Of a stretch of DNA of 64,000 bases, positions 38,853 through 48,572 are shown piece by piece. The position numbers were made by a program, and so were the translations under genes. Location: IMG/VR virus record IMGVR_UViG_3300008259_004660, positions 1 to 64,000 of that record. The stretch is one strand, 5' to 3'. The notes beneath the pieces were generated by a model. It had not been told where the DNA came from. It searched no databases and was given only the letters and a program-made list of their open reading frames with translations. Source of the stretch: a virus. How positions within the stretch are numbered: the stretch's first letter is position 1; each line of letters opens with the position of its first letter.

Positions 38853-40495
38853 TGGAAGGCGGATCAAAACTGTTTATCAATTGGTCTGAGCCTTCTAAGG
38901 TCAACACCAAATATGGTCCAAAGTGGATGCGTTGGTGGGTTATACCCACAGAATACCTTGAAGGATTCTTTGTGTTTTGGAACAGCAGCAAAGTCAAATT
39001 AAAAGCACAAGGATACAGTGTTGGAAAAAACAAACTTGGGCAATGGTCATTGTATGAATGGCAAACATACAAAGCGGATTTTCGCGAGGACTTTGGTCGA
39101 GATAATAAAGTTGCTCCACTAAAAATACAACAAGAAAGCACTCTTCAAGAATATACGGTTAAAAACAAAAATGGATTAAGAGAGTTTCAAGTTCCAAATG
39201 TCAGTAAACTATGCGCTGCAATATTGAAAAACAAAGCAGCACTTGATGGTTCCGACACTGGTGCCGGTAAGACATACACAGCAGTTGGAGTGGCAAGAGA
39301 ATTGGAAATGAACATTGCTGTTGTATGCCCAAAAGCAGTGATATCATCTTGGAACAAGGTTATTAAAGATCATTTCAAAATGAAGCCTATATTTGTATTG
39401 AATTATGAGTCTGTAAAGACTGGTAAATACAAGGAAATTGGTGTATGGAAAAAGATTAGTCGCACAAGTAATCGTGAATATTTTCAATGGAATATTCCAA
39501 AAAACACACTGCTTGTATTTGATGAAAGTCATAGATTAAAAGGACACGGTACACAAAACAGTGAAATTGCCATGCAAGCAAAGAAGCAAGGATACACCAT
39601 TCTTTGCTGTTCTGCCACAAATGCCATCAATCCAATTGAACTAAAAACTGTTGGGTTTATCACAGGATTGTACAAGAGTGGTAAATGGACAAATTTCTTG
39701 CGTGAACATGGTTGTGAACAAGGTAGATTTGGTTGGGAATTTAGCGGAGACAAAGATGTGTTGAAAAAATTACACGCGGATCTCTTTTTAGATAGAGGAG
39801 TAAGAGTTAGACGCGAAGATATTAAAGGATTTCCAGACAGTGAAGTTATTGCTGAAGCATATAACATAGATGAGCAGTCCGAAAAAGAACTAAAGAAAAT
39901 CTATGAAGAAATGGACAGAGAACTTACCAATCTTAAAGCTATATGCAAGAATACTAAGGAATATAAAATTAATGCCATGACAATCATGCTGCGTGCAAGA
40001 CAACAAGCTGAACTTATCAAGGTTCCATTGTTTGTTGAGATGGCAGAAGATGCAATTGAAAATGGTATGAGTGTTGTGTTGTTTGTGAATTTCAGCGAGA
40101 CTGTGCGAGCATTATCAAAGCGGTTGGAAACAAACTGTGTTGTGTGGGGAGAAAATAAAGGAAACGAAAGAGAAAAACACATTGCGGATTTTCAGGCAGA
40201 CAAAAAGCGTGTTATCATTGTTAACATCAAAGCGGGTGGCGCGGGATTAAGTTTGCACGACCTCAATGGAAATTATCCTCGCATAGCTTTAATATCTCCA
40301 ACACCTTCTGCTGTTGACTTACGCCAAGCACTTGGTAGAGTATGGAGAGATGGAGGCAAAACTAAATCACTTCAAAAAATTATTTTCGCGGCAAATACCG
40401 TGGAGGAAGAGGTGTGCGAAAAAGTAAAATTAAAATTAACCAGTTTGGACACTATAAATGACGGAGATGTGTCGATTGGAACCGAATTTGACTAA
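38852..40495 (+). CDS. SF2 DNA helicase (SNF2/UvsW-like)
   Basis: 547 aa from the ATG at 38852. Motif I 'LDGSDTGAGKTYTAVGVAR' (Walker A), motif Ia 'NIAVVCPKAVISSW', motif II 'LLVFDESHRLKG' (DESH), motif III 'TILCCSATNAINP', motif V 'VIIVNIKAGGAGLSLHDL' and motif VI 'DLRQALGRVWRDGG'. An N-terminal 100-aa domain precedes the core. The ordering is SNF2-like and comparable to phage fork-remodelling helicases. Likely acts in recombination or replication restart. Confidence 0.88.
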   Translation: MEGGSKLFINWSEPSKVNTKYGPKWMRWWVIPTEYLEGFFVFWNSSKVKLKAQGYSVGKNKLGQWSLYEWQTYKADFREDFGRDNKVAPLKIQQESTLQEYTVKNKNGLREFQVPNVSKLCAAILKNKAALDGSDTGAGKTYTAVGVARELEMNIAVVCPKAVISSWNKVIKDHFKMKPIFVLNYESVKTGKYKEIGVWKKISRTSNREYFQWNIPKNTLLVFDESHRLKGHGTQNSEIAMQAKKQGYTILCCSATNAINPIELKTVGFITGLYKSGKWTNFLREHGCEQGRFGWEFSGDKDVLKKLHADLFLDRGVRVRREDIKGFPDSEVIAEAYNIDEQSEKELKKIYEEMDRELTNLKAICKNTKEYKINAMTIMLRARQQAELIKVPLFVEMAEDAIENGMSVVLFVNFSETVRALSKRLETNCVVWGENKGNEREKHIADFQADKKRVIIVNIKAGGAGLSLHDLNGNYPRIALISPTPSAVDLRQALGRVWRDGGKTKSLQKIIFAANTVEEEVCEKVKLKLTSLDTINDGDVSIGTEFD

Positions 40496-40504
40496 TATAT
40501 ATAC

Positions 40505-40849
40505 ATGAGCAGTTCAATGAATAAAACAAAGATGATGAGTTTTTATGTCGAAGGACCAGATTGGGGACATACCGTCTCAATCGATCCAGAATTATTTGAT
40601 AATGAGCGTGCTCAAATCATGGAAGCTGCGAGTTCTGGTGTTGAAAAACAAATTGACTCCGACGAATTTAATCTTGGCGCAATTGTTATTGTGAAAAAAA
40701 ACAAATCCTCCAAGAAAGAAGCACTTGTTAATGCTTATCTATGTCTTGTCAACATAGGAAAATACAAAATGGCAGAGGATCTTCGTGCCAATTTCAAAAA
40801 GAGTTCTGGCCAAGATCTGGCAGAAGATAAAACAGGATACTCATTCTGA
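40505..40849 (+). CDS. Protein of unknown function
   Basis: 114 aa. 'MSFYVEGPDWGHTVSIDPELFD' then helical 'KKEALVNAYLCLVNIGKYKMAEDLRANF'. Directly follows the helicase. No family recognised. Confidence 0.55.
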   Translation: MSSSMNKTKMMSFYVEGPDWGHTVSIDPELFDNERAQIMEAASSGVEKQIDSDEFNLGAIVIVKKNKSSKKEALVNAYLCLVNIGKYKMAEDLRANFKKSSGQDLAEDKTGYSF

Positions 40850-40850
40850 T

Positions 40851-41111
40851 ATGACACGCAATCAGGCACAATCATTAATGGAAGATATTGAAAAGTCATT
40901 GACCAAGTCTGATTATTGCGAGGACATATATCTTAGCATACGAGATATTGGAACGAAAGTTTTCAAGAAGTGTGCGTATCATGAGGTTGAAGGATACACC
41001 TTCATATGGACGGTAAAAGAAAGATATCTTATCAGCAGAAAAGAAATTGGCGATTATGTTGTGATACCGTATGATGCTGCTATACAAATAACACTAAAAA
41101 AGGTTACATGA
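40851..41111 (+). CDS. Small protein of unknown function
   Basis: 86 aa from the ATG at 40851, just after the upstream stop. Earlier in-frame ATG would overlap that gene by 65 nt. Mixed alpha/beta, 'NQAQSLMEDIEKSLTKSDYC' and 'VEGYTFIWTVKERYLISRKE'. No family recognised. Confidence 0.55.
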   Translation: MTRNQAQSLMEDIEKSLTKSDYCEDIYLSIRDIGTKVFKKCAYHEVEGYTFIWTVKERYLISRKEIGDYVVIPYDAAIQITLKKVT

Positions 41112-41114
41112 TTT

Positions 41115-41729
41115 ATGTTGTACAATAACGGAAGACCAAAAAGAATGCTCCTTGAGAGCGAAATAATGGCGGCTCAGAGTATCAGCAAAACAGAAGCCGA
41201 GGCATCTCGCAAACTTGGTGTGTCTTTCATGACATACAGAAAATATGCAAAAATGTATGGACTATATGGCAGAGTAGCAAATGCCGCTGGAAAAGGAATT
41301 TCAAAAGCAATCAAGAATGAGGACAGTGGAAAATATCCATTGAACAAGATTTTGGAAGGAAAGTATCCAAACTATAGCACAAATAGATTGAAGGTAAGAA
41401 TGATTCGTGGGAAAAGAATAGAAGAAAAATGCAATAAATGCAATTTCTCAGAACGAAGAATATCAGACAATATCATGCCGCTGCTATTGAATTATATTGA
41501 TGGGAACATCAAGAACAAAAAGCGCGAGAATCTGGAACTACTTTGCTATAATTGTTATTTTCTATATGTAAATAACCCATTTGGATGCAGAAAAACATTC
41601 AAGGTTTCAAATTCTGATACACAAATTGAAACCAACATAGAAGAACTTTCCGCCGAAGAAATAGAAAACATAAAGATTGAAGTGCAGGAAGAAATCAAAA
41701 ATGAAATTCAACCGCCACAAATATCATGA
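41115..41729 (+). CDS. Degenerate HNH-like protein with HTH, catalytic His lost
   Basis: 204 aa. N-terminal helix-turn-helix, 'KTEAEASRKLGVSFMTYRKYAKMYG', then an HNH-like zinc ribbon: 'KCNKCNFSERR', 'LLLNYIDGNIKNKKRENLELLCYNCYF'. Compared with the intact enzyme at 1294 (LDHINGN, CPNCH), the catalytic Asp-His is Asn-Tyr and the last His is Tyr, while both Cys pairs and the DGN Asn remain. It should bind zinc and DNA but probably not cut. A DNA-binding regulator descended from a homing endonuclease is likely. ATGA overlap with the next gene. Confidence 0.72.
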   Translation: MLYNNGRPKRMLLESEIMAAQSISKTEAEASRKLGVSFMTYRKYAKMYGLYGRVANAAGKGISKAIKNEDSGKYPLNKILEGKYPNYSTNRLKVRMIRGKRIEEKCNKCNFSERRISDNIMPLLLNYIDGNIKNKKRENLELLCYNCYFLYVNNPFGCRKTFKVSNSDTQIETNIEELSAEEIENIKIEVQEEIKNEIQPPQIS

Positions 41730-42055
41730 GCGAAGAAAATCTACAAACTGAACAAGTAAGAATAGATCCAAATGAAGAAATCACGGATCAAAAGAAAGTA
41801 ATTTTGCTGAATCAATGGAAAGACAAAGTGCAAAACGAGATTGATGAGTATAATTCTGAAAAAGACAAAGTATATCAGGAATACAAAAAGCAAAAAGAAA
41901 AGTATGACAAGGTACTTGGTGTAAAACTCAAGAAAATGAAAAAAATTGATGGATTGATGAACAATCGAAAAAAGGTATTGGTAGATATTACCAAGGAAAT
42001 AACCAACCTTCAATCAACCATATCTCCAACGCAGAAATCAGATATTATTACATGA
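41726..42055 (+). CDS. Coiled-coil protein of unknown function
   Basis: 109 aa, one long charged helix region ('KVILLNQWKDKVQNEIDEYN', 'KEKYDKVLGVKLKKMKKIDG'). Coupled to the HNH-like gene by ATGA. May dimerise or serve as a partner. Confidence 0.55.
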   Translation: MSEENLQTEQVRIDPNEEITDQKKVILLNQWKDKVQNEIDEYNSEKDKVYQEYKKQKEKYDKVLGVKLKKMKKIDGLMNNRKKVLVDITKEITNLQSTISPTQKSDIIT

Positions 42056-42112
42056 TTTGCGCTATCATGTAGGTGATTAAAGCATACTCATGTTTATATT
42101 TATTATATATAC

Positions 42113-43465
42113 ATGAGATTACTGCCATTAACAGGTCAAGTAGAACTGGAAGAATCTAATCCAGAGAAGCTAATTAAAGCTTCAAAAGGTGACTATTTTT
42201 ATAGAAAAGGAAATGATTTGTTTTATGTTGTAGGAAAGGATGGAGAAAGACGAAGAATATATATTCCTAGAAAAAGTTTCGCACTTAAATATAGAAATCA
42301 GCCTTGGTATTTGTCTATTTCGGACCATCTGATAATATTTCAAAATTCATATGAGGTTTGGATAAAAGTTGGAAGTGGATATAATTCTGTTGGATGGCAG
42401 CTTTTGAGTTATAAGTCTTTGGATTCTATTAATCCGGCAACACCTACACCAACACCAACGACTACACCTACACCAACTCCAACGGCTACACCTACACCAA
42501 CTCCAACAGGAGCGCCTACATCAACTCCTACACCAACACCCTCGCCTGCTCCTACAGCAACCCCATCGCCCACACCAGCACCAACGGCTACCCCAACTCC
42601 AGCACCGACAGCAACACCAACACCAACTCCGACTGATACACCAACTCCAGCACCAACTTCAACGCCAACACCAACGCCAACAGCAACACCAACACCTGCG
42701 CCAACAGCAACGGCTACACCAGCACCAACTGCAACACCAACCCCAGCAGCACCGACTGATACGCCAACACCAACACCTGCGGCAACTGCAACACCAACAC
42801 CTGCGCCAACTGCAACGGCTACACCTGCGCCAACAGCAACACCAACACCTGCGCCAACTGCAACGGCTACACCAACGCCTGAACCAACGGATACACCAAC
42901 ACCAACCCCAGAACCTTCTTCAACACCGACACCAACGCCTGAACCAACGGATACGCCAACGCCGACACCAGAGCCAACGGATACGCCAACACCAACGCCT
43001 GAGCCAACGGATACACCAACACCAACGCCTGAACCAACGGATACTCCAACGCCGACACCAGAGCCAACGGATACGCCAACACCAACCCCAGAACCTTCTT
43101 CAACACCGACACCAACGCCTGAACCAACGGATACTCCAACGCCAACACCAGAGCCAACGGATACGCCAACACCAACGCCTGAACCAACGGATACACCAAC
43201 GCCGACCCCTGAACCTACCAACACTCCAACGCCGACACCAGAGCCAACGGATACGCCAACACCAACCCCTGAACCTACCAACACTCCAACGCCGACACCA
43301 GAGCCAACGGATACACCAACGCCGACCCCTGAACCAACCAACACTCCGGTTCCAACAGACACTCCATCACCAACCAATACACCAGAACCAACACCAACGC
43401 CAACGCCTACAATATATGTTGGATTTGCAAGAAGTCCTATTAGTGGCAGCGAACTATTCCCGTAA
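42113..43465 (+). CDS. Fibre-like protein: conserved head module plus long Pro-Thr stalk
   Basis: 450 aa. Residues 1-103 are a globular module ('[20 protein letters not shown]', '[17 protein letters not shown]', '[20 protein letters not shown]') shared with 43503 and 46561. Residues about 107-430 are almost pure Pro/Thr with Ala, then a regular 10-aa repeat [11 protein letters not shown] short hydrophobic tip ([16 protein letters not shown]) ends it. The stalk is probably an extended polyproline-type rod, and its Thr residues are possible O-glycosylation sites for the phage's own transferases. Preceded by ATATTTAT. Likely a virion appendage. Confidence 0.65.
   Translation: MRLLPLTGQVELEESNPEKLIKASKGDYFYRKGNDLFYVVGKDGERRRIYIPRKSFALKYRNQPWYLSISDHLIIFQNSYEVWIKVGSGYNSVGWQLLSYKSLDSINPATPTPTPTTTPTPTPTATPTPTPTGAPTSTPTPTPSPAPTATPSPTPAPTATPTPAPTATPTPTPTDTPTPAPTSTPTPTPTATPTPAPTATATPAPTATPTPAAPTDTPTPTPAATATPTPAPTATATPAPTATPTPAPTATATPTPEPTDTPTPTPEPSSTPTPTPEPTDTPTPTPEPTDTPTPTPEPTDTPTPTPEPTDTPTPTPEPTDTPTPTPEPSSTPTPTPEPTDTPTPTPEPTDTPTPTPEPTDTPTPTPEPTNTPTPTPEPTDTPTPTPEPTNTPTPTPEPTDTPTPTPEPTNTPVPTDTPSPTNTPEPTPTPTPTIYVGFARSPISGSELFP
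42870..43350 (+). repeat. 30-bp tandem repeats encoding [10 protein letters not shown]
   Basis: About 15 imperfect 30-bp units based on gaaccaacggatac / accaacgcc blocks. Variation between units is mainly synonymous (acaccaac versus acgccaac), plus larger repeated blocks carrying the EPSST variant. In-frame and coding; copy number is likely to vary between relatives. Assembly of this stretch from short reads would be difficult. Confidence 0.85.
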
Positions 43466-43502
43466 AATTAATCACACAGTTTTCAATCAAGTTTGAAATA
43501 AA

Positions 43503-44216
43503 ATGATCAAAATATATTTAACCAGTTCAAATCCAAATGGTGTCGTACAAGGAAACTTGGGTGATACATTTTACAGAGAAGGAAATAATTTTTATTTGCT
43601 CAATGCAGCAAAAGTGTTAAGTTCTTTATCAATTTCTAAAAAAGCATTTGCTTTTCAGTTATTAAGATCTTCAGCAAATCAATACAAAGAGAATGAAATA
43701 GCGTTCAGACAGCCGAGGGAAGTTTGGATTAAGAAAACAAGAACCAGAGACAACAGACAAGGTTGGACATTTGTAAAAAACGCAACTCCGTTGGCGCAAA
43801 TGATGCCAACACCGACACCAACTCCTACTCCAAATCCTACATACACACCTACACCAACTCCAACGGTTGCACCAACAAGCACTCCTACCCCCACACCAAC
43901 TCCAACAAATGCAGTAACAAACACACCAACCCCTACACCAACTCCTACACTTACAGCAACGCCAACAGCAACACCTGCGCCAACGAATACTCCTACACCA
44001 ACAGCAACACCAGCACCAACAGCCACACCAACGGCAACGCCAGTGCCTACAGCTACGCCAACACCAACACCCACATTGGCTCCAACGGCAACACCAACGC
44101 CAACATCTACACCAGCACCAACAGCAACTCCCGCTCCAACAAGCACACCAACTCCAACACCAACTCCGACACCAATACCGCCGGGATCTGGAGTTGTATT
44201 TGTTAGATATATTTAA
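43503..44216 (+). CDS. Fibre-like protein: conserved head module plus Pro-Thr stalk
   Basis: 237 aa. Residues 1-98 repeat the head module ('[16 protein letters not shown]', '[19 protein letters not shown]', '[20 protein letters not shown]'). Residues about 102-226 form the PT stalk, less regular than in 42113 (PTATP, PAPTA, PTSTP), and the tip is '[13 protein letters not shown]'. Paralog of the genes on either side. Confidence 0.65.
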   Translation: MIKIYLTSSNPNGVVQGNLGDTFYREGNNFYLLNAAKVLSSLSISKKAFAFQLLRSSANQYKENEIAFRQPREVWIKKTRTRDNRQGWTFVKNATPLAQMMPTPTPTPTPNPTYTPTPTPTVAPTSTPTPTPTPTNAVTNTPTPTPTPTLTATPTATPAPTNTPTPTATPAPTATPTATPVPTATPTPTPTLAPTATPTPTSTPAPTATPAPTSTPTPTPTPTPIPPGSGVVFVRYI

Positions 44217-44221
44217 AAATT

Positions 44222-46516
44222 ATGAACGCTGAAAACATAGACATTGCAAAAAAAGAAATAGAGCGATTAATAGTTGATAATCCATATGATGCATATGAAA
44301 TTGCAATAGGATGCAAATCTACAGGTGGAACATATACAGAAGAAAAGGTAATACGATTTGGCGTAGAACAAAAACTTCCCTTGGATCAGATACCAACCGA
44401 AAAATTAATTCCAAAAACAATTAGTATAGATGGGGTAGAATATAAAACGGATGTATACGTGGCTCCAACAGAAGTATACACCGCAGCAGCTATAAGAAAA
44501 ATAGACGATGTCGATTCGCAAGATTTAATACGTGTAATGGCAGTATCATATTGCAACCCTATAGGAGACAATAGTGTTCCTCCTGTAGTTTCTACGCCTG
44601 TTAGTTATAACAGAGCAACAACAAGACCATTGAGAGGTGGAGTATCAATGGCAGCGCCGCCGCCGACTGGATATGTTAATGCAGGAACTTTGGGATTGAT
44701 GGTGGTAGATAGCATGGATAGCAAATTGGTTGGACTAACAAATAATCATGTGTGTGGAAATCCCGGCGGATCAATTAACAAATCCAAATTTTTCGCAAAC
44801 GATGAATCATCTGCAAGTTTTGGGTATTACAATACTATAAACATATATCAGCAAAGTTCGTGGGATAGTGGCGTAGTAAACAAAGCATCGGACAATATAG
44901 GATTTGCAAAAAGACAATTTCCATTATCCACCAATTTCATTAATTACATTGATGCGGGAATAGTAAATTTGACTGCGTCTATTGTAGACAGCGGTAGTTG
45001 GAATGCAGTTGGATCAAGTTTTGTATCATCTCCACCTTTTGCAACGACTGCGGAAATAGATTCTATTACATCCAGTAATCTCGTATTCAAATCTGGAAGA
45101 ACAACGGGACCAATAGGACCAGATAATTACAGTGGGTGCGTTATTCAAATTACAAACACATCAACGGCATTATATGTTTCTGGATATACACCAAGCGGTC
45201 CCGCATTGCTTTTCGGAGATTGTTTGAAAATTGAAAGCACGGGTACAGTTGTCGGAATTGGTGGAGATTCTGGATCGGTGGTATATGCGAAAATAGGAGG
45301 AGTTTGGAAGGTAGTGGGATTGTTTTTTGCAGGAAACGGTGATGGTAGTGCGGGATATGCATGTAGAATAGATAGGGTTTCAAATTTATTAAAAATAAAT
45401 GCATATGATGGTGGATCATATTCCGCAGATCCGGGAACAAGAACTTATGTCACCGCAAGTCTTGCAGAGTTTGGAGGAAAAGCCAGCGCATCTTTTAATG
45501 GAGAAATTTATTGGCAGGTTGGAAAATATGAAATTTCCGATGGACCAACCCCGACTCCAACGCCTACACCTACGTTGACGCCTACGCCTACGCCAACATT
45601 AACATCTACGCCGACACCAACCCCAACACCAACCCCAGTTCCAAATACACAAAAAGCAATTTTTGGATATGGTTACAATGGATCTATATATTTGTCTCTT
45701 ACCAATCTTGTAAATAATACTGGCGTAGTTGCGACGGATACGACAGGTGTAGGTACAGCGAGAATGGATCTTGCGGCTGCTGGATATGGAACAGATAAAG
45801 CCATTTTTGGATATGGTACTGGTGGAGGTGGTGTGGTTTCACTTACAAATCTTGTAAGCAATACTGGCGTGGTAGCCACTAACACCACTGGTGTTGGAAC
45901 TGCCAGATCTACTTTGGCAGCGGCAGGTTATGGTGGAGACAAAGCCATTTTTGGATATGGATATACATCAGGTGCAGTCAATGTTTCACTTACAAATCTT
46001 GTAAGTAATACTGGTGTGGTGGCAACAGACACCACTGGTGTTGGAACTGCTAGACACTTTTTGGCAGCATCTGGATATGGCAGTGACAAATCTATATTTG
46101 GATATGGAAATGGTACTGGAGGATACCTTTCTCTTACAAATCTTGTGAGCAACACTGGAGTTGTGTCTGGAGATACATCAGGTGTTGGTACTGGAAGAGA
46201 ATATCTTGCAGCGGCTGGCTATGGTACAGATAAAGCAATCTTTGGCTATGGTACCACAATAAACGCTCTTTCTATGACAAACCTTGTAAGTAATACTGGT
46301 GTGGTGGCAACAGACACCACTGGTGTTGGAACATCAAGACTTGCCCTAGCAGCCGCAGGTTATGGAAATGATAAGGCAATATTTGGCTATGGACGAGACT
46401 TTGGATATTTCTCAACAACAAATCTTGTAAGTAATACTGGAGTTGTTGCGACAGATACAACTGGAGTTGGCACGAGTAGAATGGGACTAGCCGCCGCTGG
46501 ATATTCCTTGTCATGA
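44222..46516 (+). CDS. Trypsin-like serine protease fused to a six-repeat propeller-like region
   Basis: 764 aa. Residues 1-130 are an N-terminal domain. A trypsin-fold protease at about 150-395 shows a full triad: His176 ('GLTNNHVCG'), Asp244 ('NYIDAGIV') and Ser350 ('GIGGDSGSVVY'). A PT linker follows at 442-474. Residues 478-764 hold six repeats of about 47 aa, each 'DKAIFGYG', 'LTNLVSNTGVVATDTTGVGT', 'AAAGYG', likely the blades of a beta-propeller. The protease resembles stand-alone Nal1-like/bacterial trypsin-fold proteins. It lies among fibre-like genes, so a virion-bound protease that clips host surface proteins or matures fibres is plausible. Confidence 0.72.
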   Translation: MNAENIDIAKKEIERLIVDNPYDAYEIAIGCKSTGGTYTEEKVIRFGVEQKLPLDQIPTEKLIPKTISIDGVEYKTDVYVAPTEVYTAAAIRKIDDVDSQDLIRVMAVSYCNPIGDNSVPPVVSTPVSYNRATTRPLRGGVSMAAPPPTGYVNAGTLGLMVVDSMDSKLVGLTNNHVCGNPGGSINKSKFFANDESSASFGYYNTINIYQQSSWDSGVVNKASDNIGFAKRQFPLSTNFINYIDAGIVNLTASIVDSGSWNAVGSSFVSSPPFATTAEIDSITSSNLVFKSGRTTGPIGPDNYSGCVIQITNTSTALYVSGYTPSGPALLFGDCLKIESTGTVVGIGGDSGSVVYAKIGGVWKVVGLFFAGNGDGSAGYACRIDRVSNLLKINAYDGGSYSADPGTRTYVTASLAEFGGKASASFNGEIYWQVGKYEISDGPTPTPTPTPTLTPTPTPTLTSTPTPTPTPTPVPNTQKAIFGYGYNGSIYLSLTNLVNNTGVVATDTTGVGTARMDLAAAGYGTDKAIFGYGTGGGGVVSLTNLVSNTGVVATNTTGVGTARSTLAAAGYGGDKAIFGYGYTSGAVNVSLTNLVSNTGVVATDTTGVGTARHFLAASGYGSDKSIFGYGNGTGGYLSLTNLVSNTGVVSGDTSGVGTGREYLAAAGYGTDKAIFGYGTTINALSMTNLVSNTGVVATDTTGVGTSRLALAAAGYGNDKAIFGYGRDFGYFSTTNLVSNTGVVATDTTGVGTSRMGLAAAGYSLS

Positions 46517-46560
46517 TATTCTTGGTAGATTTAAAAAATATTTGATACTTATATACAAAT

Positions 46561-47430
46561 ATGACATACGTGCCACATCAGTTGGAAGAATCTAGTCCAG
46601 AAAACATTGTTTCTGCGCCAATCGGAAGCATGTTTTTAAGAGACAATAATAATTTTTTTCTTCTTAGTAATGGCAAGTTAGAGTCTTTGCAAATTTTAAA
46701 ATCATCATTTGCCATACACTACAGAAACAAAATATGGTTTCATACTTTGAAAGAAGAAACCATAACCTTTAAAAATGAAAAAGAGTTGTGGATAAAGAAA
46801 ACTGGACAAGGAAAAACAGGATGGGAATTTGTAAGCAACAAGAGCATAGAAGCGGAACAATATGAGTCCCCAGTTGCAACAGCAACACCAACACCAACGC
46901 CAGCACCTACATCTACTCCAACGCCAACGCCAACTGATACACCAACACCAACGCCAGCACCTACATCTACGCCAACACCAACGCCAGCGCCAACTGATAC
47001 ACCAACACCAACGCCAGCACCTACATCTACGCCAACACCAACGCCAGCGCCAACGGCAACACCAACGCCGACTCCTACGGCAACTCCTTCTGGCCCAATG
47101 GCGGCTGGATCTGGCAGCATGACATGGGCAGCGGTTGGTAATTGGACAATAAATTATACAAACGGAGTATATTCGTCGGGAACTTGGACATTTGAATTTT
47201 CAAACACAACTTCAAATGTAGGAGGATCATTTGAAACCACGGTGACATACTATTATACTGGTGGTCCTACTACAATAACCGTAGGATTTAATCCTTCATA
47301 CAACACAAATCCTGCATACTTGAATGTAAGCACAGTAACATATCCTGATTTGTACAAGATAGTAATGACTCCAAGACAGTCTCTAATAGACGCGGGCGCA
47401 GCTGGATCGATAACCATAGATATTACATAA
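46561..47430 (+). CDS. Fibre-like protein: head module, Pro-Thr stalk and beta-rich tip
   Basis: 289 aa. Residues 1-100 are the third copy of the head module ('[20 protein letters not shown]', '[17 protein letters not shown]', '[18 protein letters not shown]'). The PT stalk covers about 105-177. The tip domain (180-289) is beta-rich with '[20 protein letters not shown]' and '[20 protein letters not shown]', unlike the short tips of its paralogs, so it may be the receptor-binding or enzymatic end. Confidence 0.65.
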   Translation: MTYVPHQLEESSPENIVSAPIGSMFLRDNNNFFLLSNGKLESLQILKSSFAIHYRNKIWFHTLKEETITFKNEKELWIKKTGQGKTGWEFVSNKSIEAEQYESPVATATPTPTPAPTSTPTPTPTDTPTPTPAPTSTPTPTPAPTDTPTPTPAPTSTPTPTPAPTATPTPTPTATPSGPMAAGSGSMTWAAVGNWTINYTNGVYSSGTWTFEFSNTTSNVGGSFETTVTYYYTGGPTTITVGFNPSYNTNPAYLNVSTVTYPDLYKIVMTPRQSLIDAGAAGSITIDIT

Positions 47431-47436
47431 TAATTC

Positions 47437-47697
47437 ATGAAAAAAGATAACGAGTTACATTTGACATGCTCGTGTCATACACACGAACTTCATTTTGAAA
47501 AAGATCACGACATGGATATGTGGTATATTTCATTTTGGCAGCGTGGATACGTTGAACAAACATCGTGGAAATATAGATTAAGATATATTTGGCATATACT
47601 CAAAAACGGTAGACCATATGGTGATGAGGTTGTTCTTGAAAAGAAAGATCTTGAAGAGTTGAAAGATTATATTGACGAACAAGTAAAAAATACTTGA
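47437..47697 (+). CDS. Conserved small phage protein
   Basis: 86 aa. 'LHLTCSCHTHELHFEKDHDMDMWYISFWQRG' and 'SWKYRLRYIWHILKNGRPYGDEVVLEKKD' form a pattern I associate with short conserved proteins of large phages; no function is known. The Cys-x-Cys-H-x-H could bind metal. The stop TGA lies inside TTGACA. Confidence 0.6.
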   Translation: MKKDNELHLTCSCHTHELHFEKDHDMDMWYISFWQRGYVEQTSWKYRLRYIWHILKNGRPYGDEVVLEKKDLEELKDYIDEQVKNT

Positions 47698-47720
47698 CAT
47701 TCTATAAAATGTAACTCAAT

Positions 47721-48572
47721 GTGTGGGCTGTGAATAACGGTCCACACATTTCCATTTTCAGCAAGGCACTGTATAGTAATTGGTGCCATTATCCTACTTA
47801 TAATCTATTATTCGATTGTGGCGAAGGGTGTGCTACTCATATTGGAAATCACCTCGCGGGTATTGACAGCATTTTTCTCACACATGATCATGGTGATCAT
47901 ACCCTCGGTATTCCAAGTGTAGTTGGATGTCGTAATGCTGGCAGAGGAATGAGTCGCAATAAAGACACAATGGAAAATAACAAACCGTTGTATGTATATT
48001 ATCCCGATGACAATTTCTTGATGAATGATCTTATCAAGTTTGTGCAATCTCGCACAGATGGATGGCTTCGTTATGACATGAAGTTTATTCCTATCTCTGC
48101 TGGTTTTGAAAAACAACTTGGTAAGAATGTATTTCTGCGTGCTTTCAATATGCAGCATCAAAAGAACAAAAGCACTCTGGGTTATGTTATTTACGAAAAT
48201 CGCACAAGACTCAAGAAAGAATATCAAGGGAAAGATATTCCAACTCTGATCAAGCATGGTGTTGACGGTAAAACTCTCAATGAGAATTATCGTGCCAACT
48301 TGTTCGCATATTGCTTGGATGCATATGCTATTCCAGATTATAATCAACTCATTGAGTGCAAAGATGTTATAATGGACTGCACATTTATCAACGCCGATGA
48401 TCGTGATGATCCTACGCACTTTACACTTGACGAAGCATATAAATTTTGTCAGTGTATCGGAATCAAAAACATAATTGCCGCACATCTGTCTGGTCGCTAC
48501 AATTATAATGAAGTATCCAAAGATTATCCCAGTATTAAATTCATCAATCCATATAAAGTAAACGAATTATGA
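47721..48572 (+). CDS. RNase Z-like metallo-beta-lactamase fold protein
   Basis: 283 aa, GTG start. 'LLFDCGEGCATHIGN' and 'SIFLTHDHGDHTLGIPSVVG' (the HxHxDH zinc motif), 'FNMQHQKNKSTLGYVIYENR' (His plus RNase Z-like segment), 'DVIMDCTFINADD' (Asp) and 'NIIAAHLSGRYN' (AxHxSxR), which is the RNase Z signature. RNase Z trims 3' trailers of tRNAs. The three tRNAs here already encode CCA, which usually blocks RNase Z, so another RNA may be the target. Promoter-like TTGACA lies 21 nt upstream but no clear -10. Confidence 0.85.
   Translation: MWAVNNGPHISIFSKALYSNWCHYPTYNLLFDCGEGCATHIGNHLAGIDSIFLTHDHGDHTLGIPSVVGCRNAGRGMSRNKDTMENNKPLYVYYPDDNFLMNDLIKFVQSRTDGWLRYDMKFIPISAGFEKQLGKNVFLRAFNMQHQKNKSTLGYVIYENRTRLKKEYQGKDIPTLIKHGVDGKTLNENYRANLFAYCLDAYAIPDYNQLIECKDVIMDCTFINADDRDDPTHFTLDEAYKFCQCIGIKNIIAAHLSGRYNYNEVSKDYPSIKFINPYKVNEL

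Noticed and set aside
42870-43350. Regular 30-bp repeats resembling a CRISPR array
   Set aside because: Repeats are contiguous and in-frame with no unique spacers, no cas genes nearby; they encode the PT stalk.
42409-43377. Long minus-strand frame encoding Gly-Val repeats opposite the Pro-Thr stalk gene
   Set aside because: It is the antisense reading of a low-complexity repeat; no start signals, and the plus frame has the conserved head module.
43763-44206. Asn/Ser/Thr-rich overlapping frame inside the second PT protein
   Set aside because: Out-of-frame reading of the same repeats; no start context and low complexity only.
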